The notes under the pieces: model-generated
The model's database searches: none
What the model saw: the letters and a program-made list of their open reading frames with translations, nothing else
Told to the model about the DNA's origin: nothing
Shown: piece by piece, positions 9,502-17,087 of the stretch
Numbering within the stretch: the first letter of the stretch is position 1
Layout of the letters: every line of letters starts with the position of its first letter
Assembly (NCBI GenBank): GCA_037443785.1
Contig: JBBINR010000011.1
Span: 1 to 64,000, forward strand
Origin: JAQUOA01 sp037443785
GTDB lineage: Bacteria; Bacteroidota; Ignavibacteria; UBA10030; UBA8401
Length of the DNA stretch: 64,000 bases
Reading direction: 5' to 3'
Program-made: the position numbers and the translations under genes

Positions 9502-9595
9502 TGAATTTTTTTACTTTTCCAATTTTAAGTTAGCGTTAAATGAAATTGAAAATCTGTTTTTGAATACTGAAATCGACATATTTCAATCGATTATA

Positions 9596-9624
9596 TTGAT
9601 TCTTAATCTTGGCTTTGCTACAAT
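9596..9624 (+). promoter_or_regulatory. Promoter for the 9679 lipoprotein gene
   Basis: TTGATT, 17 bp, TACAAT, placing the transcription start near 9631, about 48 nt before the ATG. Confidence 0.6.
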
Positions 9625-9678
9625 ACATACTTAGAGAAATGCTGAATCATTATAACCATTGATATAGTGGGAGGTTGT

Positions 9679-10518
9679 ATGAAAGATTTTTTTGTGCTCA
9701 GAAAAATCTTTTTGCTGGGATTCTTCCTTTTATTGTGGAACGGATGCAAGAAAGATTCTACAACACAGGTAGATCAATCAGAATCTGTTCCATATAATGT
9801 TTTTCCGTTAACAGCAGGGCATCAATTTACATTCGGCGGTTATTTGACCGAGGGATCAACTGAAACTCCAATTGGAGGAACTGAAATAAACTTTTCTGCC
9901 AGTTGGACGGTTACGCCAAACACTCCTTTAACGAATGTATTTTCATCGGCGGTTGTTTCTCATCTTACAAAAACATCGGCATCGCTTATTATTGATTCCA
10001 TGAATGTTTCCGGCGCGCTGGCAAAACCCAAAGTGACTCCCGTTTTTGTTTATTATGATTCAACCGCAAACGAATACCACTATCTGACAAATTTCGGCTA
10101 TGTTTTCCGGAGCAATTTCTTTTATGATTCTGTTGGGGGAAAAATTCGAAAAGATTCTCTTCGTTTTATCACACTCGCAGTCCCGAAGACAGGGACTGGG
10201 AAAGAATTTTTTGTATTCGAAGAAAACTTCAACAGCTATCGCTTTAGCCCTTCAACAGCAGTCAATATTAATATAAAAGTAACAGGGAATTTTGAAAAGA
10301 AAGAAAATCTGACGTTGAATGTGAACGGAAAAGACACCACGTTTTCCACCTATTATCTTGTTATCAAAAATACGGCAACAGTTCCAGGATTTACGCCGGT
10401 GACATCTGTAACCGCGAAATTTTGGCTTGTCGAGGGAATCGGTCCGGTGCAAATGTTTCTTGCCGGCGATACCGAAGCACCGGGAAGTTTTAGAAGATTG
10501 AAATCAAAAAATTTCTAA
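9679..10518 (+). CDS. Hypothetical lipoprotein
   Basis: 279-residue predicted lipoprotein with lipobox L-W-N-G-C followed by KKD, a typical Bacteroidota pattern. The ATG at 9679 follows GGGAGG (9669-9674); a GTG at 9667 in the same frame overlaps that site and is unlikely. The mature part is rich in beta-strand-like Thr/Val/Phe segments and has no family signature I recognise. A free-standing gene between its own promoter and a terminator. Function unknown. Confidence 0.75.
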   Translation: MKDFFVLRKIFLLGFFLLLWNGCKKDSTTQVDQSESVPYNVFPLTAGHQFTFGGYLTEGSTETPIGGTEINFSASWTVTPNTPLTNVFSSAVVSHLTKTSASLIIDSMNVSGALAKPKVTPVFVYYDSTANEYHYLTNFGYVFRSNFFYDSVGGKIRKDSLRFITLAVPKTGTGKEFFVFEENFNSYRFSPSTAVNINIKVTGNFEKKENLTLNVNGKDTTFSTYYLVIKNTATVPGFTPVTSVTAKFWLVEGIGPVQMFLAGDTEAPGSFRRLKSKNF

Positions 10519-10532
10519 CAAGCAGCAATAAA

Positions 10533-10560
10533 AAACCCGCTTTTGATAGCGGGTTTTTTA
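10533..10560. terminator. Bidirectional intrinsic terminator
   Basis: AAACCCGCT and AGCGGGTTT pair around a 6-nt loop, with A and T tracts on both sides, between convergent genes. Confidence 0.9.
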
Positions 10561-10568
10561 TTCGAACA

Positions 10569-11333
10569 TTATTCATCTTTTATTTTGTCCAACAGCTCTT
10601 TTGCCTCTTTTCGATACTGGCCGTCATCTTCATCTAGGGTGGGTAAAGCTGCAATTGAAATGAGCAGTTCTTTTGCCTTCTTGAAATTATCTTCTTCGGT
10701 ATACGCGCGTGCAGCATCTAATCGATATAAGATAAAATTCGATCGAAGAGCAATCGATTTATCATAATTCTTTAGCGATTCTTCCATATTTGCCCATCCT
10801 AGGCCAAGAGGCCATCGGATGATTTTTGATTTTTCACACAACTTCGCATGAGTTCGTCCAAGAATGTAATATGCCGTGGCATTATTCGGATCTAATGCAA
10901 TCGCTTTTTCACAATCTGCTTTTACCTGTTTTACAAAGTCAATCGCGCTCCATACACCTTTGAACAAGGCAACTCTTCCGTTTGCAATGGCACGGCGTAC
11001 ATATCCCATCGCCGAATCGGGTTTTGCGTTCACAGCTTTGTCGGCATAGTCGAGTGCTTTTTGATAATATTCCAGTTGTTTTTCCTTATCCGCATCGGTT
11101 TTGTTAGGAAGATGTTCACCGATGTCGACGTAACTTCTGCTGATGCGCCACAGAATACCGTAATTGTTTCCGTCAATTTTTTGGGCGTCCATCAATTTGT
11201 CCAGGGCTTTCTGATTTTCGAAAGTCAGCATGGAAAAATTATCGGCATCGGCTATTAATGCATCGACCGATTGTGCGGAGGACAGTGTGAAAAACAAAGC
11301 AACGAGGAGCAAGAGGGAAGAGAGTTGTTTCAT
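10569..11333 (-). CDS. Exported TPR protein
   Basis: 254 residues with a clear Sec signal peptide (hydrophobic core LLLLVALFFTLSSA, cleavage before QSVD). The rest is helical and contains tetratricopeptide-like repeats, best seen in ALDYADKAVNAKPDSAMGYV and CEKAIALDPNNATAYYILGR. This arrangement resembles the RMDN-type TPR family. It would act in the periplasm as a protein-binding scaffold; no partner is suggested by the neighbours. It has its own promoter and a shared terminator. Confidence 0.85.
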   Translation of the reverse strand: MKQLSSLLLLVALFFTLSSAQSVDALIADADNFSMLTFENQKALDKLMDAQKIDGNNYGILWRISRSYVDIGEHLPNKTDADKEKQLEYYQKALDYADKAVNAKPDSAMGYVRRAIANGRVALFKGVWSAIDFVKQVKADCEKAIALDPNNATAYYILGRTHAKLCEKSKIIRWPLGLGWANMEESLKNYDKSIALRSNFILYRLDAARAYTEEDNFKKAKELLISIAALPTLDEDDGQYRKEAKELLDKIKDE

Positions 11334-11359
11334 AAATGATTCCTTTCTGTGATGGTTTG

Positions 11360-11388
11360 ATAGTACGAATAGCAGGTTACTTTGTCAA
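11360..11388 (-). promoter_or_regulatory. Promoter for the TPR gene
   Basis: Minus strand TTGACA (consensus -35), 17 bp, TACTAT, about 27 bp upstream of the ATG. Confidence 0.7.
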
Positions 11389-11410
11389 TGGAAAATTCAT
11401 AAGGCCATTG

Positions 11411-11439
11411 TTGATTCTTTACCAACTTTCACCTACACT
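11411..11439 (+). promoter_or_regulatory. Promoter for the DUF2085 gene
   Basis: TTGATT, 17 bp, TACACT. The -10 box ends six bases before the ATG at 11446, so the transcript may be leaderless. Confidence 0.55.
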
Positions 11440-11445
11440 TCATCC

Positions 11446-11943
11446 ATGAAAATTGAAAATAAGATTCTCATCGGTGCAGCTTTTTTTTGGTGCAGCGGAA
11501 TTGTTCTCGCTCCGCTGTTTCAATCTATTGCAGGTGATGCAGGTATTTTCTCGTCATTCCTTTACAAATTTTTCCACGTCGTCTGCCATCAATTTGAATC
11601 GCGTTCGTTTCATCTTTTCGATCATCCGTTTGGGGTGTGCGAACGGTGCACCGCAATCTATTTTTCATTTTTTATTGGATTGCTTGCGGTAAATTTTTCG
11701 ATGAAAATTCGCTTCTTGCAATTCCCATCGCGTTTCGTTTTAGCCATATTAATTTTTCCGATGCTTCTTGATGTTGCGGGATCTTGGGTCACGAATTATT
11801 CTCCAACTGCATTTTCTCGAGTTATTACCGGGAGCTGGTTTGGTTTTGGAATTTCAATTGTGTTGTCAGATTCTCTTGTCGAAACTGTTTCGTACATTCA
11901 TTCATTATTATCGTTGAAATCTTATGGAATCAAATCGCGATAA
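11446..11943 (+). CDS. DUF2085 family membrane protein
   Basis: 165-residue membrane protein with about four helices. It has the DUF2085 signature: C-H-Q near residue 47, then S-R-S-F and the pair C-E-R-C-T-A-I-Y, suggesting a metal or redox site at the membrane face. The function of the family is unknown. The stop overlaps the start of the next membrane protein by 20 bp, so the two are likely co-translated. No ribosome site is needed if the message is leaderless, as the promoter position suggests. Confidence 0.85.
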   Translation: MKIENKILIGAAFFWCSGIVLAPLFQSIAGDAGIFSSFLYKFFHVVCHQFESRSFHLFDHPFGVCERCTAIYFSFFIGLLAVNFSMKIRFLQFPSRFVLAILIFPMLLDVAGSWVTNYSPTAFSRVITGSWFGFGISIVLSDSLVETVSYIHSLLSLKSYGIKSR

Positions 11944-12415
11944 ATTTATTCCGTCATTGTACGGCGGGCTGCTCATCGCAACATTATGGTCTGTTCCGGG
12001 ATTGAATCTTATCAATTGTCTTTGTTGTGCAGGAGTTTTGCTTGGCGGATTTCTTGCTGTGCTCTTGTATCAAAAAGACATCACACCGGAGATGGAACAG
12101 ATGACGCAACGCGATTGTATTCAGCTTGGAATTTATTCCGGACTCATTGCTTCAGTTGCGGCTGTTGTCATTCAGGTGATTGTTACGCTGGTATTTGGAG
12201 ATATTGCGTTGGAAATGATGTTAAGGATTGTGAACAAAATGCATGTGGAGTTTCCACCGGAGTTTTCTGAAATCATCGATCAAGCGCGCGGACAAAAACC
12301 GAATCTTATCGGCTCCCTCTTTTCAATTTTCGTGTATATTATTCCGAATACAATTTTTTCGGTGCTCGGCGCATTGATAGGGTGGAAAGTGTTTAAGCCG
12401 AAAGCCGTTCAATAA
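11924..12415 (+). CDS. Hypothetical membrane protein
   Basis: 163-residue membrane protein with about four hydrophobic segments. A vicinal Cys pattern (N-C-L-C-C-A) sits in the first helical hairpin, and Gly-rich helices resemble DUF4199/DUF5518-like four-helix proteins, though I cannot assign it. Overlap with the DUF2085 gene (20 bp) suggests the two work together. It ends five bases from the convergent sensor-kinase gene. Confidence 0.75.
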   Translation: MESNRDKFIPSLYGGLLIATLWSVPGLNLINCLCCAGVLLGGFLAVLLYQKDITPEMEQMTQRDCIQLGIYSGLIASVAAVVIQVIVTLVFGDIALEMMLRIVNKMHVEFPPEFSEIIDQARGQKPNLIGSLFSIFVYIIPNTIFSVLGALIGWKVFKPKAVQ

Positions 12416-12420
12416 AAAAA

Positions 12421-13623
12421 TTACTTCAGTAAAATTCTAAAGGTTGTTCCTTTGCCAACGCCTGTTTCTTTGATGGTGAGTTTCCCTTTGTGGTAGATCT
12501 CAATAATCCTTTTTGACAGTGAAAGTCCTAGACCCCATCCTCGTTTTTTTGTACTGAACCCCGGTCTGAAAATATCTTGTTGATAGGAAGGATCAATTCC
12601 TTTGCCCGTATCTTTCACGTCAACAATTGTCCGATATCCTTCCTTGGTTACATCAACAATAATTGATCCTTTGCCATCTTCCATTGCATCAAGCGCATTT
12701 TTGATAAGATTCTCGATCACCCATTCAAACAATTCGCCGTTAATATTTGCAACGGAATTCTTTTCAACATTCAACGTGATATTCACTTTCTTGCCCATTT
12801 GTGGAATGCGTTTCTCAAAATATCCGACGACGCGATTCAATATATCTGAAAGATTTTCTTCCTTCAAATCGGGTTTAGAGCCAATTTTAGAAAAACGATC
12901 GGCCACTTTTGTTAATCGCCGTGCATCATTTTCAAATTCGGAAACAGTTTCAAGGATTGTCGGATTCGACGCACCTTGATGTTTCAATAATTCAATCCAG
13001 CCCATCATGCTTGTGATCGGTGTTCCGAGCTGATGCGCAGTTTCTCGAGCCATTCCAACCCAAATATTGCTTTGCTCACTGCGTTTGATGTAACTGAATC
13101 CGATATATCCGACCAGAATAAAAAGTGCGCCGATAGATACTTCGATGTAAGGAAGCCAGCGCAGTCGGACAATCAGCGGTGATTCGCCGTAGTGGACAAG
13201 ATTGAGAACAACCGAATCTTGAAATGTTACTTTTATCGGTTTATTCTTTTTGTCCATCTCATCGATGAGCGAAAAAAGATATCGATTTCTTTCTTCAGCG
13301 CTTAGGGTTGAATCGATCTCGATATTTTTTGGCGTGAGGATTTCTTTGTTTTGTCCATCAGTAAGGATAATCGGGAAATCGATTGTGCTGATGATTTCAT
13401 CGAAAATAAAAGTGTAGTCTGTTCCTGGAGGTATTGTGCTGTTGGCAACATATTCAACCGATTTGGCATACAGCGCAGCGGTTTCGTGCTGTTTATTCTG
13501 AAGCTGGCTTACAAGAGTGTGAGTGTATAATAAAATTGGAATAACAATGCATACGGCAGTGATAAGCAATGCAATTTTAATTTTACTGGATTTAGGACTG
13601 CGTGTGGTTGTGGTTACGCTCAC
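12421..13623 (-). CDS. Membrane sensor histidine kinase
   Basis: Two-component sensor kinase with helix 1 near residues 15-35, a periplasmic domain of about 120 residues, helix 2 near 158-179, then the HisKA box (A-H-Q-L-G-T-P, the phosphorylated His) and an HATPase domain with N box E-N-L-I-K-N-A, G1 DTGKGID and G2 GWGLGLSLSK. No receiver gene lies beside it. A GTG at 13623 with AAAGAG upstream is preferred; an in-frame TTG at 13638 lies inside the T-tract of the purA terminator and has no ribosome site. Transcription may depend on read-through from purA. Confidence 0.88.
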   Translation of the reverse strand: MSVTTTTRSPKSSKIKIALLITAVCIVIPILLYTHTLVSQLQNKQHETAALYAKSVEYVANSTIPPGTDYTFIFDEIISTIDFPIILTDGQNKEILTPKNIEIDSTLSAEERNRYLFSLIDEMDKKNKPIKVTFQDSVVLNLVHYGESPLIVRLRWLPYIEVSIGALFILVGYIGFSYIKRSEQSNIWVGMARETAHQLGTPITSMMGWIELLKHQGASNPTILETVSEFENDARRLTKVADRFSKIGSKPDLKEENLSDILNRVVGYFEKRIPQMGKKVNITLNVEKNSVANINGELFEWVIENLIKNALDAMEDGKGSIIVDVTKEGYRTIVDVKDTGKGIDPSYQQDIFRPGFSTKKRGWGLGLSLSKRIIEIYHKGKLTIKETGVGKGTTFRILLK

Positions 13624-13636
13624 TTTTCGCTCTTTC

Positions 13637-13706
13637 AAAAAAAATCCCGCAGATAATATTTACTGACGCAGATTCGTTCTACGAACAGCAACACCGTCTG
13701 CGGGAT
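13637..13706 (-). terminator. purA terminator with nested hairpin
   Basis: On the minus strand ATCCCGCAGA (13706-13697) pairs with TCTGCGGGAT (13653-13644), followed by a run of T. The 43-nt loop contains a second hairpin, TTCGT/ACGAA. It lies between purA and the sensor-kinase gene, and its T-tract touches the kinase's 5' end. Confidence 0.8.
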
Positions 13707-13717
13707 AACGCAATACT

Positions 13718-14986
13718 TCAACGAATAATTGTTTGATCTCGTTTTGCACCAACGGAAACGATAGACACTTTCACTCCGGAAAGTTTTTCAATCGTTTGAA
13801 CGTAGGCAATCGTATTCTTCGGTAAAGATTTCCATCTCTTGATATCTGAAATTTTTGTCTTCCACCCTTTATACGATTTGAAAACGGGCTCAACATGTTC
13901 AAGCGTTTGAACATCGGTTGGGAATGATTTCAAAACTTTGCCGTCTTTTTTGTACGCAACGCAAATTTTGATTTCGTCGAATTCATCCAGCACATCAAGC
14001 TTCGTCAATGCAATTTCGCTAATGCCGTTGATCATGATTGAATATTTCAATGCGACCATGTCAAGCCATCCGCAGCGTCGCGGTCGTCCTGTCGTTGCAC
14101 CGAATTCGTGCCCGATCTGCCTTATTTTTTCTCCGGTTGCATCAAGCAGCTCAGTCGGATATGGTCCGTTGCCGACTCGTGTTGAGTATGCTTTTGCAAT
14201 ACCAATTACTTTTTTAACTGCTGTCGGCGGAATTCCAAGGCCTGTGCATGCGCCGCCGCTTGTCGGATTGGAGGAGGTGACGAACGGATACGTTCCATGA
14301 TCGACATCGAGCAAGGCTCCTTGTGCACCTTCGGCTAAAATTTTTTTCTTTTTCTTTAGGGCGTCGTTTAGCAGTAGAGCAGTGTCGGTAATATAGGGAT
14401 CAATCTTTTTATCGAACTCTTGATATTCTGTGATGATCTTATCGACATCGATTTCGGCAGAGCCATACACTTTACTGAGAATCTGATTTTTTTCCTCGAT
14501 GTTCTGTTTTAATTTTTCTGCGAGAACTTTTCTGTCGAGAAGATCGACAACGCGAATTCCGGTGCGTGTGTATTTATCGATGTACGACGGACCGATGCCA
14601 CGTCCCGTTGTTCCGATTTTTTGCGAGCCTTGTTCGCGGATTTTATCGAGCAGCTTATGATAGGGCATGATAAGATGCGCGTTGTGGCTGATAAACAATC
14701 GTCCGTCGATTTTTACGCCGAACGATTTCACCATTTCAATTTCTTCCATCAATGCAATCGGATCGATGACGACACCGTTTCCGATAACGCATTTCACATG
14801 TTTATGAAAAATTCCTGAGGGAATAAGGTGAAGCACATAATTTTTGTCTCCGATACACACCGTGTGTCCGGCATTGGCTCCACCTTGATAACGGGCAACG
14901 ATATCAAGGTCGTCGCTGAGCAGGTCAACGATTTTTCCCTTGCCTTCGTCGCCCCATTGTGCGCCGACGATAATTGTGACTGACAT
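13718..14986 (-). CDS. purA: Adenylosuccinate synthetase
   Basis: 422-residue PurA, which joins IMP and aspartate with GTP to give adenylosuccinate, the first committed step to AMP. The N-terminal signature V-G-A-Q-W-G-D-E-G-K-G-K (catalytic Asp and P-loop) and GGANAGHTV (catalytic His) are intact. So are the IMP-site segments TTGRGIGPSY and GTYPFVTSSNPT, and the C-terminal region has a typical length. The ATG at 14986 gives the family N-terminus; an upstream in-frame start would add 16 unconserved residues. Confidence 0.98.
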   Translation of the reverse strand: MSVTIIVGAQWGDEGKGKIVDLLSDDLDIVARYQGGANAGHTVCIGDKNYVLHLIPSGIFHKHVKCVIGNGVVIDPIALMEEIEMVKSFGVKIDGRLFISHNAHLIMPYHKLLDKIREQGSQKIGTTGRGIGPSYIDKYTRTGIRVVDLLDRKVLAEKLKQNIEEKNQILSKVYGSAEIDVDKIITEYQEFDKKIDPYITDTALLLNDALKKKKKILAEGAQGALLDVDHGTYPFVTSSNPTSGGACTGLGIPPTAVKKVIGIAKAYSTRVGNGPYPTELLDATGEKIRQIGHEFGATTGRPRRCGWLDMVALKYSIMINGISEIALTKLDVLDEFDEIKICVAYKKDGKVLKSFPTDVQTLEHVEPVFKSYKGWKTKISDIKRWKSLPKNTIAYVQTIEKLSGVKVSIVSVGAKRDQTIIR

Positions 14987-15121
14987 AACGATTCTTTCTA
15001 GATTGAAATTCAAAAGGAAGTTTACTAAAGACAATTGAAGTATAACAAGAAATGAGACAAATAGGAAGTGCCCCTTTTATCTTCAAGCAGATCTTTTTTT
15101 ACGTACGACAAACGGGTTTTC

Positions 15122-15150
15122 TTGCAACTGCTGCCATTTTTAGCTAATTT
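15122..15150 (+). promoter_or_regulatory. Promoter for the ECF sigma gene
   Basis: TTGCAA, 17 bp, TAATTT, giving a leader of about 27 nt. Confidence 0.6.
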
Positions 15151-15183
15151 CTCTTTAGAAAAAATCAGCGACCGAATGATCAA

Positions 15184-15849
15184 ATGCCCCAACAAAAGAA
15201 AACTTCCTCACATACTCTAAAAGAGACGTCCGGTAAAACAAAAGAGGAAGTTCTCGCACAACGCAAGCTCGAATCGCGCGCCGAAGATTCCAAACTTATC
15301 AAAGCCGCTCTAAAAGGTGATCAAGTATCATATCGGGCGATCATGAAGAAATATCATGACCAGGTCTATGGATTATTATACCGAATGGTGCACGATAAAG
15401 GTGAGGTGGAAGATCTGACTCAGGAAGCGTTCATAAAAGCATTCCAATCACTCAAAAATTTTAACGAAGAATTCGCGTTCTCAACCTGGCTGTATAAAAT
15501 CGCAACGAATAATTGCATCGACTACATCCGAAAAAGGAAACTGCAGACATTTTCTATCGATAAGCCGATCGAATCGAAAGAAGGAGAATATAGCTTTGAA
15601 ATTCCTGATTCATCTTTCGAGCCCGATCGTTCGATGATTGAAGGTCAACGCACCAAAGCATTAGAAGAGGCGATCAATTCTCTTCCTGAAAAATACCGTC
15701 AGGTGATTCTTATGCGGCATACGGAAGATAAAGATTATCAAGAAATAGCCGATGAGCTTAATTTACCGCTTGGCACAGTAAAAGCACATATTTTTCGAGC
15801 GCGGGAAATTTTATACAAAAAATTGAAGAAAAAAATTCATCATTATTAG
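15184..15849 (+). CDS. ECF-family RNA polymerase sigma factor
   Basis: 221-residue sigma-70 family protein with regions 2 and 4 only. Region 2 (about residues 49-115) has the core-binding DLTQEAFIKAFQSL and the -10 reading FSTWLYKIATNNCID. Region 4 (about 165-215) has LPEKYRQVILMRH and the helix-turn-helix YQEIADELNLPLGTVKAHIFRARE. The first 40 residues are charged and low in conservation. It heads a probable three-gene unit with a toastrack-like exported protein and a small membrane protein, neither of which is a recognisable anti-sigma factor. Confidence 0.92.
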   Translation: MPQQKKTSSHTLKETSGKTKEEVLAQRKLESRAEDSKLIKAALKGDQVSYRAIMKKYHDQVYGLLYRMVHDKGEVEDLTQEAFIKAFQSLKNFNEEFAFSTWLYKIATNNCIDYIRKRKLQTFSIDKPIESKEGEYSFEIPDSSFEPDRSMIEGQRTKALEEAINSLPEKYRQVILMRHTEDKDYQEIADELNLPLGTVKAHIFRAREILYKKLKKKIHHY

Positions 15850-15914
15850 CCGCAACTCTTTTAACGGTAATGCGTAAACTTTACGTAACCCCGCCGTGAA
15901 AAAAAGAGAATTCT

Positions 15915-16799
15915 ATGAAAAATCGGCAGAAAATATCGTTATTGTTTGTTGCTGTCTTGGCCGGATTTCACGTCCTTACCGCCCAAACAATTCAACGTGA
16001 AGTGAAACGCACTTCTGAAAAAGAAGTGAAGATTCATATCAATTCTTCGTTCGGTTCCGTGAATATCAGTAAAGGCGATCCGGATCATATCTTCCAGGTC
16101 TTTTATCGGAAAAAAGATCGGGATGAAGATCCGAGAATTGAACTCGACTATTATGTCAAGAAAGATATCGGCGATTTGAAATTAGAATTACATCCTAAAG
16201 GATCGGAGCCTGACGGATCGCGCGGCGTACATGTTAATACAGAATTTAATTTCAAAACCGATGAATGGTATGTGAAATTAGTTGAAGGTATTCCCCTTTC
16301 TATTGAAGCAGAACTCGGTGCAGGAAAAAATAATTTCGATTTTTCCGGATTGACGATCAACGATCTTTCGATTTCAACGGGAGCGAGTTCGTCAAAAATT
16401 CAATTTGATACGAAAAATAAAAATGAGATCGAAGAATTCCGGATTGAAACCGGAGTAAGTAAATTTACAGCAGAAAATCTGAACAATGCCAACTTCAAAA
16501 AATTATCATTTGAAGGAGGAGTTGGATCCTATTCTTTAGATTTTGGCGGTGAACTTACCCGCACCGTTGATGTTGATGTGAATGTCGGTCTTGGTGCAGT
16601 AACATTGATTATTCCAAAAAATATTGGCGTAAAAATTAGGTACGAAGACAGTTGGCTTTCCAATTTATCAATCGATGATGAATTTATCCGCAAGCGAAAA
16701 GGAATTTACGAATCAGAAAATTATTCGGAAGCCAAAGGGCGCATGAATGTGTTTATCGAGTCGGGTTTGGGAAGCGTAAAAATCCGCCAGACGAAATAA
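15915..16799 (+). CDS. Exported toastrack/LiaF-C-like beta-solenoid protein
   Basis: 294 residues with a signal peptide ending L-T-A-Q. The mature part has repeated beta-strand motifs of the DUF4097/toastrack and LiaF C-terminal type: FGSVNISKGD near the start, then LGAGKNNFDFSGL, FEGGVGSYSLDFGG, LGAVTLIIPKN and a closing GLGSVKIRQ. Such proteins occur beside envelope-stress regulators. It follows the sigma gene by 65 nt and abuts the next gene by one base, so an envelope-sensing role with the sigma factor is likely, though unproven. Confidence 0.8.
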   Translation: MKNRQKISLLFVAVLAGFHVLTAQTIQREVKRTSEKEVKIHINSSFGSVNISKGDPDHIFQVFYRKKDRDEDPRIELDYYVKKDIGDLKLELHPKGSEPDGSRGVHVNTEFNFKTDEWYVKLVEGIPLSIEAELGAGKNNFDFSGLTINDLSISTGASSSKIQFDTKNKNEIEEFRIETGVSKFTAENLNNANFKKLSFEGGVGSYSLDFGGELTRTVDVDVNVGLGAVTLIIPKNIGVKIRYEDSWLSNLSIDDEFIRKRKGIYESENYSEAKGRMNVFIESGLGSVKIRQTK

Positions 16800-16800
16800 T

Positions 16801-17016
16801 ATGCCGGATAAAATTGTATTTATTGTTTTTATTACCCTCTCTTTCGCTTCCGTTCTGTTTGGATCGGCTGCCGCATATTTTGCCTATAAGAATTCACAAC
16901 GCGCTGAAAATGAAATTAAAATGGTGTTCTGGGGAATGGGTGCCATTGCTGGTTTTGTCTTTGGGGGATTGTGCTGGGCGTGGTTTCTGATCCCCATTAT
17001 TTTAAATCATCTCTAA
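16801..17016 (+). CDS. Small two-helix membrane protein
   Basis: 71 residues with two hydrophobic helices (about 4-27 and 42-66) separated by a charged stretch, YKNSQRAENEIKM. No family recognised. It starts one base after the stop of the toastrack gene and ends just before a good terminator, so it is almost certainly in the same transcript as the sigma factor. Confidence 0.7.
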   Translation: MPDKIVFIVFITLSFASVLFGSAAAYFAYKNSQRAENEIKMVFWGMGAIAGFVFGGLCWAWFLIPIILNHL

Positions 17017-17044
17017 ACAACGATCAAGCAATCCTGGATTTTTT

Positions 17045-17087
17045 GAAACGTCCGAAACGTAAGTTTTTCCGGACGTTTCTCTTTTTA
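17045..17087 (+). terminator. Terminator of the sigma-factor operon
   Basis: GAAACGTCCG and CGGACGTTTC form a 10-bp stem with a 15-nt loop, followed by TCTTTTT. It overlaps the last bases of the convergent TPR-CHAT gene. Confidence 0.85.
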
